From Flavobacterium bernardetii (lineage in GTDB: Bacteria > Bacteroidota > Bacteroidia > Flavobacteriales > Flavobacteriaceae), in assembly GCF_011305415.1 (NCBI RefSeq), contig NZ_JAANOQ010000001.1:124001-188000 (forward strand): a stretch of 64,000 nucleotides of DNA, given 5' to 3'. The notes under the pieces are model-generated. The model made no database searches and was not told where the DNA came from. It saw only the letters and a list, made by a program, of their open reading frames with translations. Positions 32,526-40,194 of the stretch are shown in pieces (position 1 is the stretch's first letter; each line of letters begins with the position of its first letter). The position numbers and the translations under genes are program-made.

Positions 32526-33188
32526 TTATTTCGAGATAATTTTTTTATCGTATTCTTTTAAAACCGATTTTCTTCCAATAGTTTTGGTGATAATATCTTT
32601 TTCTAAATCCCAACCACGAGCAGGAGAATATTCTCTTCCATACCAAATGATTTGTAAATGTAAATCGTTCCAAGTTTCTTCTGGGAAAATATTTTTAGCA
32701 TCTTTCTCCGTTTCTACTACATTTTTTCCTGATGTTAAATTCCATCTGTACATCAATCGGTGAATATGTGTATCGACAGGAAATGCTGGAACACCAAAAG
32801 CCTGACTCATCACCACACTCGCTGTTTTATGTCCGACAGCAGGAAAACTTTCTAAAGCTTCAAAACTTTGCGGTACTTCACCATTGTATTTGTCAATTAA
32901 AATATGTGACAATCCGTGAATTCCTTTTGATTTCATTGGCGATAAACCACAAGGACGAATGATATCCTGAATTTCTTCCACACTCATTTTTATCATATCG
33001 TATGGATTATCTGCTTTTGCGAATAAAATTGGTGTAATTTGATTGACGCGAACATCTGTGCATTGTGCCGAAAGTAAAACCGCAATCAATAAAGTGTATG
33101 GATCTTTATGGTCTAACGGAATTGGAATTTCAGGATATAATTTGTTTAACGTATTTATAACAAATGTTGCGCGTTCCTTTTTGGTCAT
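32526..33188 (-). CDS. nth: Endonuclease III without the Fe-S cluster cysteines
   Basis: A 220-residue HhH-GPD base excision glycosylase/AP lyase that removes oxidised pyrimidines. The helix-hairpin-helix with catalytic Lys is FPAVGHKTASVVM and the catalytic Asp is in FPVDTHIHRL. In E. coli Nth the C-terminus binds a 4Fe-4S cluster through four Cys (C-x6-C-x2-C-x5-C). Here the C-terminal block (YGREYSPARGWDLEKDIITK) has no Cys at all; the only two Cys lie in SAQCTDV and RPCGLS. The cluster is therefore absent. Confidence 0.92.
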   Translation of the reverse strand: MTKKERATFVINTLNKLYPEIPIPLDHKDPYTLLIAVLLSAQCTDVRVNQITPILFAKADNPYDMIKMSVEEIQDIIRPCGLSPMKSKGIHGLSHILIDKYNGEVPQSFEALESFPAVGHKTASVVMSQAFGVPAFPVDTHIHRLMYRWNLTSGKNVVETEKDAKNIFPEETWNDLHLQIIWYGREYSPARGWDLEKDIITKTIGRKSVLKEYDKKIISK

Positions 33189-33242
33189 TTTAGTATATTT
33201 GAATTCGTAAAGTTATAAAGTTCAAGTTCAATATCAAAATTT

Positions 33243-33322
33243 GTTGACTTAGGTTATCAAAGTCAATAAATTTTTTAATTAATAAATTTTTCAATATGTT
33301 GGCTTCGAGTGCCTCAGCCAAC
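33243..33322. repeat. Second pair of GTTGnCT-N11-AGnCAAY hairpin elements
   Basis: Units 33243-33267 (arms GTTGACT/AGTCAAT) and 33298-33322 (arms GTTGGCT/AGCCAAC) have the same 7-11-7 plan as the pair at 18873-18937. Position 5 of the unit is C, A or G and position 21 is the matching G, T or C, so pairing is kept. It lies in the nth-bcp gap, between divergent genes. The rest of that gap (33189-33399) is AT-rich with words such as AACCTTATAAACC. Confidence 0.8.
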
Positions 33323-33399
33323 TTAAATTTTTTAGGAAATCAATTTTTAAACGCAATCCTTTTAACCTTATAAACCATTAAACTTTTAAACACAAAATA

Positions 33400-33849
33400 A
33401 TGACACATTTAAAAATAGGCGATACCGCCCCAAACTTTTCAGGAACAGATCAAAACGGAAAAGCACATTCATTAGCAGATTATAAAGGTAAAAAATTAGT
33501 GGTTTTCTTTTATCCGAAAGCAAATACGCCAGGTTGTACAGCTGAAGCGTGTGATTTGAGAGATAATTACGAGCGTTTTCAAGCTAATAACTACGAATTG
33601 CTAGGCGTAAGTGCTGATAGTGCTAAAGCCCAAAAAAAGTTTGAAGAGAAATACAGTTTTCCTTTTGCTTTATTAGCTGATGAAGATAAATCTGTGATAG
33701 AAGCTTTCGGTGTTTGGGGACCAAAAAAGTTTATGGGAAAAGAATATGATGGTATTCATAGAACCACTTTCGTAATCGATGAAAACGGAATCATTACAGA
33801 TGTAATTGAGAAAGTAAAAACAAAAGAACACGCGAGTCAGATTTTGTAG
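33400..33849 (+). CDS. bcp: Thioredoxin-dependent thiol peroxidase (BCP-type peroxiredoxin)
   Basis: A 149-residue peroxiredoxin that reduces hydrogen peroxide and organic peroxides. The peroxidatic Cys is in FYPKANTPGCTAEACDLRD (TPGCT), with the resolving Cys five residues later, as in atypical 2-Cys BCP. The conserved Arg lies in HRTTFVID. Normal length, single gene, terminator directly behind. Confidence 0.95.
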   Translation: MTHLKIGDTAPNFSGTDQNGKAHSLADYKGKKLVVFFYPKANTPGCTAEACDLRDNYERFQANNYELLGVSADSAKAQKKFEEKYSFPFALLADEDKSVIEAFGVWGPKKFMGKEYDGIHRTTFVIDENGIITDVIEKVKTKEHASQIL

Positions 33850-33863
33850 AAAATACATATATT

Positions 33864-33900
33864 AAAAAAGCCGTTCAAATATAATCTGAACGGCTTTTTT
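33864..33900. terminator. Bidirectional terminator behind bcp
   Basis: AAAAAAGCCGTTCA (33864-33877) pairs perfectly with TGAACGGCTTTTTT (33887-33900). It overlaps the first stop-codon bases of the convergent gene at 33899. Confidence 0.92.
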
Positions 33901-34525
33901 AAGGTCGTTTTACTGTTTGAATTCCTGCTGGAATTTCGAATGTCTTTAAATCTAATTTTGTTGGAATTATTTCAGTAACTATACTCTCTAAGGTATATTG
34001 ATTTGTTTCAATAATTGTTTTTAGTGCTAAACAATTAGTTATTTTCATTAATTGATACCAATACGAATAATTTTGATTTGAAAATAAACTAGTATCAGAT
34101 TTTAAAACTGAAGAATTGTAGTAATATTTATGAATACCACTTTTACAAGTCAAAATTAGTTCGTCACATTCATATCCTAAAATTGATGTTGAGTTTTTAT
34201 TGATTTCTGTTTTTAGAATTTCCTCACTACCAAGGCTAGCATCAATCCATATTGCTTTTTCTGTGTTATTGTATTTAGTATAAATTTTATTTTCTTCATT
34301 TCTATAAAGTTCCCATTGAAATATAGTTCCATTTGATATGTTTTTATAATTACCATTTTTGATAGAATACTCAAATTTTGATCCCAACTTGATACTCAAT
34401 TGTTGGTCGGTATAATATGGATCTTTAGTTTTAAAAGTGTTATTATAAATTACTTTTCCTTCAAAAATTTGCCCGAAACTAAGTATGGTAACGAAAAAGA
34501 ATAATATGAATATGATTTTTTTCAT
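33899..34525 (-). CDS. Secreted protein of unknown function
   Basis: A 208-residue protein with signal peptide (KKIIFILFFFVTILSFG). The mature part is beta-rich, with a KVIYNNTFKTKD opening and a single Cys pair (GYECDELILTC). The general look (G-x-V-x-Y, then beta strands, a central Y-E-C-D-E-L motif and EIIPTKLD near the end) resembles GLPGLI/DUF4412-type Bacteroidetes envelope proteins, but the GLPGLI signature itself is missing, so I leave it unnamed. It lies after sufD on the same strand but beyond a terminator. Confidence 0.7.
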   Translation of the reverse strand: MKKIIFILFFFVTILSFGQIFEGKVIYNNTFKTKDPYYTDQQLSIKLGSKFEYSIKNGNYKNISNGTIFQWELYRNEENKIYTKYNNTEKAIWIDASLGSEEILKTEINKNSTSILGYECDELILTCKSGIHKYYYNSSVLKSDTSLFSNQNYSYWYQLMKITNCLALKTIIETNQYTLESIVTEIIPTKLDLKTFEIPAGIQTVKRP

Positions 34526-34565
34526 TTTGTTATTTATTACAATTTACGTTTTGTTTAATATGTAA

Positions 34566-34587
34566 AAACCGTCGTGAAAGACGGTTT
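34566..34587 (-). terminator. Terminator of the suf operon
   Basis: AAACCGTC (34566-34573) and GACGGTTT (34580-34587) form an 8-bp stem; on the minus strand T residues follow. It lies 26 bp behind the sufD stop codon. Confidence 0.8.
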
Positions 34588-34612
34588 ATATAGTTATGTT
34601 TATTTGAATTTC

Positions 34613-35932
34613 TTACAAATCAAATCCCATATTTACGCCTAATTTATCGGCAATAAGACGAGCAATTTTTGCTCTTAATTCAGGAATTTTTACACTATTT
34701 GTTACTTCACTTGTGAAAGCGTACATTAATAAGGCTTTAGCTTCTTTTTTACCAATTCCACGTTGTTGCATATAAAACATTGCATTTTCGTCTAATTGTC
34801 CAATTGTACAACCATGAGAACATTTTACATCATCTGCAAAAATTTCTAATTGTGGTTTAGCATTAATTGTCGCTTTGTCGCTTAATAAAATGTTATTATT
34901 TTGTTGAAATGCATCTGTTTTTTGAGCTTCTTTTTCTACGTAAATCTTACCATTGAAAACTCCAGTGGCACTTCCATCTAAAATGGTTTTATAATTTTGG
35001 TGACTTTCGCAATTTGGTGTTGCGTGTTGTACTAAAGTATAATGATCCACATGTTGTTTGTCGCCAATAATTGTAATTCCTTTTAAAGTAGAATCGATAT
35101 GTTCCCCTTGATGGTAGAAATTTAAATTGTTTCTCGTGATATTTCCTCCGAAAGAAAAAGTATGAACTGAAACATGACTGTCTTGTTTTTGAGAAATGTA
35201 CGTGTTGTCAATTAAATTCGCAGTTTGTAAATCATTCTGGATTTTATAATAGTCAACAATCGCACGTTTTTGAGCAAAAATTTCTGTAACCGAATTCGTT
35301 AAAACAGGATTGTCATTTAAACTCTGATGACGTTCTACAATTTGGATATGAGAATTTTCTCCAACAACCACTAAATTACGAGGTTGCGTCATTAAAGCTG
35401 CTTCAGAACCTGTTGAAAAATAAATAATCTCAATTGGTTTTTCTACAACTTTACTTTTTGGAACATGAATATAAGCTCCTTCTTGAGAAAAAGCGGTATT
35501 TAATGACGTTAAACTATCTTCCTTATTTGCAATTTGGTTAAAATACGCATCAATAACCATTTTGTATTTAGGTTTAGTTAATGCTGAAGACATCAAACAA
35601 ACATCTAAACCATCGTGAGTTGTTGAAGATAAATACGAGCTGAATTTTCCGTCAATAAATATTACTTTATACGTATCAACATCGTTTAAGAAGTATTTTT
35701 TTACATCTGCAAATTCAACAGAATTTTCATTTTTTGCAAATACACTAAAGTCATTTTTTAAGATGGCGTTTAACGAAGTGTATTTCCAAGCTTCCTCTTT
35801 TTTAGTTGGGAAACCTTTATTTTCGAAGTTTTTTATAGCCGAAGTTCTAATGTCGTGTAACTCATTGTTTACATCAGCAATTTTTTCTTCGAACGCCATA
35901 AAAGACGATATTAATTTTTCTTTTAATTCCAT
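34613..35932 (-). CDS. sufD: Fe-S cluster assembly protein SufD
   Basis: A 439-residue subunit of the SufBCD scaffold that builds Fe-S clusters. The central and C-terminal part has the SufB/SufD right-handed beta-helix pattern, with HVDHYTLVQHATPNCESHQN, GVFNGKIYVEKEAQKTDAFQ and CSHGCTIGQLDENAMFYMQ-QRG, including the His and Cys that take part in the SufB-SufD interface. Last gene of the operon. Its gap to sufC contains a four-helix-bundle gene and inverted word repeats. Confidence 0.95.
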   Translation of the reverse strand: MELKEKLISSFMAFEEKIADVNNELHDIRTSAIKNFENKGFPTKKEEAWKYTSLNAILKNDFSVFAKNENSVEFADVKKYFLNDVDTYKVIFIDGKFSSYLSSTTHDGLDVCLMSSALTKPKYKMVIDAYFNQIANKEDSLTSLNTAFSQEGAYIHVPKSKVVEKPIEIIYFSTGSEAALMTQPRNLVVVGENSHIQIVERHQSLNDNPVLTNSVTEIFAQKRAIVDYYKIQNDLQTANLIDNTYISQKQDSHVSVHTFSFGGNITRNNLNFYHQGEHIDSTLKGITIIGDKQHVDHYTLVQHATPNCESHQNYKTILDGSATGVFNGKIYVEKEAQKTDAFQQNNNILLSDKATINAKPQLEIFADDVKCSHGCTIGQLDENAMFYMQQRGIGKKEAKALLMYAFTSEVTNSVKIPELRAKIARLIADKLGVNMGFDL

Positions 35933-35943
35933 AATTTTGTCTT

Positions 35944-35978
35944 AAAGTCGAAAGTCGAAAGTCATAAAGACTAAAGTT
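35944..35978. repeat. Left inverted word array of four-helix-bundle cassette 2
   Basis: AAAGTCGAAAGTCGAAAGTC followed by ATAAAGACTAAAG. It begins 11 bp from the sufD start codon. Its complement, with about 80 % matching bases by eye, occurs on the other side of the four-helix-bundle gene at 36388-36418. Confidence 0.85.
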
Positions 35979-36017
35979 TATCGACAAATTTTGTTTTAAA
36001 ATCGAAAATGTAATATT

Positions 36018-36386
36018 TTACAATTTTGGGCTTAAATATTTTATAAAACCACTTAATAGTCTCGATATTTCGGAAACTGATTCTAATAGTTCTTCAAATT
36101 CTTCTTTTGTAATATATTCTAAATCAATAGCTAAATATAGTTGTGAACGAACTTCTCCAGCAGATGCTTTGGCTACATATAAAAAATAAATAAATTCTTT
36201 ATCTGTGTTTCTTTCAAATCCTTCTGCAATATTGGATGATATAGAAATTGAAGCACGTCTAATTTGTCTAACTAAGTCAAAGTCTTTTTTGAAATTTATG
36301 TTTTCTGTAATTTGATAAATTCGTTTATTAAAAATTCTTGATTTTTGCCATGAATTAATTTCCTCGAATGAATTAAATTTCCCCAT
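36018..36386 (-). CDS. Four-helix bundle protein (23S rRNA intervening sequence / Avd-like family), copy 2
   Basis: A 122-residue helical protein. Family marks: QKSRIFNKRIYQITENINFK, then LVRQIRRASISISSNIAEGF (Arg-Arg-Ala and S-S-N-I-A-E-G), and FIYFLYVAKASAGEVRSQLY. This is the more typical branch of the family than copy 1. It is placed between sufC and sufD, which normally adjoin, on the operon strand, and is bracketed by inverted AAAGTCG arrays. It is not a known part of Fe-S assembly, so it looks like an insertion tolerated by the operon. Confidence 0.9.
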   Translation of the reverse strand: MGKFNSFEEINSWQKSRIFNKRIYQITENINFKKDFDLVRQIRRASISISSNIAEGFERNTDKEFIYFLYVAKASAGEVRSQLYLAIDLEYITKEEFEELLESVSEISRLLSGFIKYLSPKL

Positions 36387-36387
36387 C

Positions 36388-36418
36388 TTTTGACTTTACG
36401 ACTTTTGACTTTCGACTA
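36388..36418. repeat. Right inverted word array of four-helix-bundle cassette 2, overlapping the sufC end
   Basis: TTTTGACTTTACGACTTTTG followed by ACTTTCGACT. The sufC stop codon at 36396-36398 and the last codons of sufC (VESQKS) lie inside it, and the four-helix gene starts at its inner edge (36386). Confidence 0.85.
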
Positions 36419-37160
36419 CTTCGTTTTTAATCCAATCGTATCCTTTTTCTTCTAATTCTAATGCTAAAGAAGCGTCACCAGATTTTACAATTTTTCCGTC
36501 CATTAAAACGTGAACGAAATCAGGAATAATATAATCTAATAAACGTTGGTAGTGTGTAATTACTAAAACCGCATTCTTTTCGTTTTTCAATTTGTTTACA
36601 CCGTTTGCTACAATACGTAAAGCATCGATATCTAAACCAGAATCTGTTTCATCCAAAATAGCTAATTTTGGTTCTAACATGGCCATTTGAAAAATTTCGT
36701 TACGTTTTTTCTCACCACCAGAAAAACCTTCGTTAAGTGAACGAGATAAAAATTTACGATCAATTTCTAATAATTCAGATTTTTCACGAATTAATTTTAG
36801 CATTTCATTTGCTGGCATATCTTCTTGTCCACGTGCTTTACGAGATTCGTTGATAGCTGTTTTCATGAAGTTAGTTACCGAAACACCTGGAATTTCTACC
36901 GGATATTGGAAAGATAAGAAAACACCTTTGTGTGCTCTTTCTTCTGGTGCTAATTCTGAAATGTCTTCGTTTTCTAAAAGAATTTCACCAGAAGTAACTT
37001 CATACGTTTCGTTTCCAGCAATGATAGAAGAAAGTGTACTTTTTCCAGCACCATTTGGTCCCATAATCGCATGAACTTCTCCAGCTTTTATCTCTAAATT
37101 AATTCCTTTTAATATTTCCTTATCTTCAACTGAAGCGTGTAAATTTTTTATTGATAACAT
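36396..37160 (-). CDS. sufC: Fe-S cluster assembly ATPase SufC
   Basis: A 254-residue ABC-type ATPase that drives the SufBCD complex. Walker [10 protein letters not shown], signature [12 protein letters not shown], Walker [13 protein letters not shown] with the SufC-specific Asp after Glu, and [11 protein letters not shown] with the switch His. The C-terminal residues VESQKS are written by the AAAGTCG word repeat, so the natural end has probably been replaced. Gap to sufB is filled by a TTTCAAG word array. Confidence 0.95.
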   Translation of the reverse strand: MLSIKNLHASVEDKEILKGINLEIKAGEVHAIMGPNGAGKSTLSSIIAGNETYEVTSGEILLENEDISELAPEERAHKGVFLSFQYPVEIPGVSVTNFMKTAINESRKARGQEDMPANEMLKLIREKSELLEIDRKFLSRSLNEGFSGGEKKRNEIFQMAMLEPKLAILDETDSGLDIDALRIVANGVNKLKNEKNAVLVITHYQRLLDYIIPDFVHVLMDGKIVKSGDASLALELEEKGYDWIKNEVVESQKS

Positions 37161-37164
37161 ATTT

Positions 37165-37292
37165 ATTTTTGTTTCAGATTTAAAGTTTCAAGTTGTTTTT
37201 GTTCCTTGATCTTTAAATACTTGTTTTAATTTTTTTACTTTATACTTGTTTTTTTTTCAGGTTTAACTTGAAACCTGAAACTTGAAACAAAT
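37165..37292. repeat. Inverted TTTCAAG/TTTCAGG word array in the sufB-sufC gap
   Basis: One side has GTTTCAG and AAAGTTTCAAG, the other AACTTGAAACCTGAAACTTG, with a T-rich centre containing ATACTTG words. The array runs from the sufB stop codon to a few bases before the sufC start and carries no gene. It belongs to the same word family as the tandem array at 10510-10562. Confidence 0.8.
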
Positions 37293-38741
37293 TTATCCAA
37301 CAGAACCTTCTAAACTAATTTCCAATAATTTCTGAGCTTCCACTGCAAATTCCATTGGTAATTTATTTAATACTTCTTTACTGAAACCGTTTACAATTAA
37401 AGCAATCGCTTTTTCAGTTGGAATTCCACGTTGGTTGCAATAAAACACTTGGTCTTCTCCAATTTTTGAAGTCGTAGCTTCGTGTTCAATTTTTGCAGTT
37501 GTGTTTTTACTTTCGATATATGGAAAAGTATGTGCACCACAATTATTACCCATTAATAAACTATCACATTGTGAAAAGTTACGCGCATTGTCTGCGTTTT
37601 TACTAATTTGGACCAATCCACGGTAACTGTTTTGCGATTTACCAGCCGAAATTCCTTTAGAAATAATGGTTGATCTTGTGTTTTTACCTAAGTGAATCAT
37701 TTTTGTTCCTGTATCCGCTTGTTGGTAATTATTCGTAACTGCGATAGAGTAGAACTCACCAATTGAATTGTCACCTTTTAATACACAAGATGGATATTTC
37801 CAAGTTACTGCTGAACCAGTTTCGACTTGTGTCCAAGATATTTTTGCGTTTTTCTCGCATAAACCTCTTTTCGTTACGAAGTTGAAAACCCCACCTTTTC
37901 CTTCTTTATTTCCAGGATACCAGTTTTGAACCGTTGAATATTTGATTTCCGCATCGTCTAAAGCAATTAATTCTACAACCGCAGCGTGTAATTGATTTTC
38001 ATCACGACTTGGAGCCGTACAACCTTCTAGGTAAGATACATAACTTCCTTCATCTGCGATAACTAACGTTCTTTCAAACTGTCCCGTTCCACCTTGATTG
38101 ATACGGAAATAGGTTGATAATTCCATTGGGCAACGAACGCCTTTCGGAATATAACAGAAACTTCCATCAGAGAAAACGGCCGAATTTAAAGCGGCATAAA
38201 AATTATCTTTTTGAGGCACAATCGTACCTAAATATTTTTTAACTAATTCTGGATGTTCTTGAATGGCTTCCGAAATTGGACAAAAAATAATTCCTTTTTC
38301 TCCTAATGTCTTTTTAAATGTTGTAGCTACAGAAACAGAATCTACCACAATATCCATGGCGATATTGTTCATTTTTTTCTGTTCATCAAGAGAAATACCC
38401 AATTTCTTGTACATTTCTAATAATTCCGCATCCACATCATCTAATGTTTTGTTTGGATCAGATTTTTTTGGTGCTGAATAATACGCGATAGCCTGAAAAT
38501 CAGGTTTCGTATAATTCACGTTTGCCCATTCTGGTTCTAACATTTCTTTCCAAGCAGCGAATGCTTGCAAACGCCAATCGGTCATCCATTCTGGCTCATT
38601 TTTCTTTTTAGAAATAGCGCGCACAATGTCTTCGTTTAAGCCAATAGGAAACGTCTCCGATTCTAATTCAGTGTAAAATCCGTATTCGTATTCTTTATTT
38701 TCTAATTCGACTTTTAAGTCGTCTTCGGTGTATTTTGACAT
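37293..38741 (-). CDS. sufB: Fe-S cluster assembly protein SufB
   Basis: A 482-residue scaffold subunit on which the nascent cluster is built. Family blocks seen: [80 protein letters not shown] and [12 protein letters not shown] (Cys for cluster assembly in the last). The second gene of the operon, 50 bp after the A-type scaffold. Confidence 0.96.
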   Translation of the reverse strand: MSKYTEDDLKVELENKEYEYGFYTELESETFPIGLNEDIVRAISKKKNEPEWMTDWRLQAFAAWKEMLEPEWANVNYTKPDFQAIAYYSAPKKSDPNKTLDDVDAELLEMYKKLGISLDEQKKMNNIAMDIVVDSVSVATTFKKTLGEKGIIFCPISEAIQEHPELVKKYLGTIVPQKDNFYAALNSAVFSDGSFCYIPKGVRCPMELSTYFRINQGGTGQFERTLVIADEGSYVSYLEGCTAPSRDENQLHAAVVELIALDDAEIKYSTVQNWYPGNKEGKGGVFNFVTKRGLCEKNAKISWTQVETGSAVTWKYPSCVLKGDNSIGEFYSIAVTNNYQQADTGTKMIHLGKNTRSTIISKGISAGKSQNSYRGLVQISKNADNARNFSQCDSLLMGNNCGAHTFPYIESKNTTAKIEHEATTSKIGEDQVFYCNQRGIPTEKAIALIVNGFSKEVLNKLPMEFAVEAQKLLEISLEGSVG

Positions 38742-38791
38742 ATGTATTTATTTAACCCAATTGGGTTTTAATCTTATTTGGGCTGATATAA

Positions 38792-39121
38792 TTATAATGA
38801 AAAACTTTCTCCACAACCGCAAGTTCTGTTTGCGTTTGGGTTATTGAAAACAAAACCTTTTCCGTTTAAACCACCAGAAAATTCTAATGTTGTTCCAACT
38901 AAATATAAAAAAGATTTTTTTTCAACTGCAATTTTTACATTGCTATCTTCGAAAACTTTATCGTTTTCAGAAATTTCTTTATCAAATTTTAACTCATAAG
39001 AAAGTCCAGAACAACCACCACTTTTTACGCCTACTCGTACGTAATCATTGGTAGCATCAAAACCTTCGTCTGTCATCATATCGACAATTTTTTTACTTGC
39101 TGATTCAGATACTTTTATCAT
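38792..39121 (-). CDS. A-type Fe-S carrier (IscA/SufA family)
   Basis: A 109-residue carrier that passes Fe-S clusters to target proteins. The three conserved Cys are Cys37 in SGGCSGLSY and Cys101/Cys103 in RTCGCGESF. It opens the suf operon, directly behind a strong promoter at 39150-39179. SufS, SufE and SufU are not nearby in the window. Confidence 0.94.
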   Translation of the reverse strand: MIKVSESASKKIVDMMTDEGFDATNDYVRVGVKSGGCSGLSYELKFDKEISENDKVFEDSNVKIAVEKKSFLYLVGTTLEFSGGLNGKGFVFNNPNANRTCGCGESFSL

Positions 39122-39149
39122 TTTATTTTGATTTTGTCTAAATTAACTG

Positions 39150-39179
39150 CAAATATAAGTCATAAATTGCTTTTTACAA
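39150..39179 (-). promoter_or_regulatory. Promoter of the suf operon
   Basis: On the minus strand: TTG (39177-39179), 19-bp spacer, TATATTTG (39150-39157), an excellent fit to the Bacteroidetes -33/-7 pattern. The start codon of the A-type carrier is about 29 bp beyond the -7 box. No IscR-like or other operator was recognised. Confidence 0.78.
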
Positions 39180-39260
39180 GGTTTGATAACATTTTTATAA
39201 CTTATATAAGGATAGTTTCAATTTATTGAAAATTTTGTAATTTGGCTAAAAATTATAAAA

Positions 39261-40118
39261 ATGAAATTATATCCAATAGAAGCAGGAAATTTTAAGTTAG
39301 ATGGAGGCGCAATGTTTGGTGTTGTACCCAAAACAATTTGGAATAAAACCAATCCCGCTGACGAAAATAATTTAATAGATATTGCCGCAAGATGCTTGTT
39401 AATAGAAGACGGAAATAAACTGACTTTGATTGATAATGGAATGGGTAACAAGCAATCTGATAAGTTTTTTGGTTATTATTCGATTTGGGGCGATGAAAGT
39501 TTAGATAAGTCATTAGCCAAACTTGGATTTCATAAAGATGATATCACAGATGTTTTTATGACCCATTTACATTTTGATCATTGTGGAGGTTCGGTAGTTT
39601 GGAATAAAGACAGAACGGGTTATGAAGTGGCGTTTAAAAATGCTAATTTCTGGACCAACGAAAACCATTGGGAATGGGCAACGAAACCCAATTCTCGTGA
39701 AAAAGCTTCTTTTCTACATGAAAATATAATTCCTATGCAAGAAAGTGGACAGTTGAAATTTATTAATCGTCCTAATGGAGATTTCTTAGAAAAATCTGAA
39801 CTTGGTTTTGATATTTTCTTCGCTGATGGACATACTGAGAAACAAATGTTACCACATATTAATTATAAAGGAAAAACAATTGTTTTTTGCGCTGATTTGT
39901 TAGCAACTGCTGGACATATTCCTATCCCTTATGTTATGGGTTATGATACGCGTCCTTTATTAACTTTAGACGAAAAAGCTAAGTTTATGAATGCCGCAGC
40001 AGATAATAATTACTATTTGTTTTTAGAACACGATGCTCATAATCAAATCATTACCGTTGAAAGAACTGAAAAAGGAGTAAGACTTAAAGAAGTTTTTACT
40101 TGCGAAGATATTTTTTAA
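39261..40118 (+). CDS. MBL-fold metallo-hydrolase
   Basis: A 285-residue metallo-beta-lactamase-fold protein with metal site THLHFDHCGG (His102, His104, Asp106, His107), the opening LIDNGMGNK and later ligands in FFADGHTEKQ, FCADLLATAGH and LEHDAH. No signal peptide, so cytoplasmic. The pattern is close to quorum-quenching lactonase/AttM-like and glyoxalase-like hydrolases; substrate unknown. It diverges from the suf operon. Confidence 0.88.
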   Translation: MKLYPIEAGNFKLDGGAMFGVVPKTIWNKTNPADENNLIDIAARCLLIEDGNKLTLIDNGMGNKQSDKFFGYYSIWGDESLDKSLAKLGFHKDDITDVFMTHLHFDHCGGSVVWNKDRTGYEVAFKNANFWTNENHWEWATKPNSREKASFLHENIIPMQESGQLKFINRPNGDFLEKSELGFDIFFADGHTEKQMLPHINYKGKTIVFCADLLATAGHIPIPYVMGYDTRPLLTLDEKAKFMNAAADNNYYLFLEHDAHNQIITVERTEKGVRLKEVFTCEDIF

Positions 40119-40194
40119 AAAATGCACTAAAGTGTAACAGAATACAAGTTAGACCTACTAATATCAAACAATTTGAATAATTAAATTAATATAT

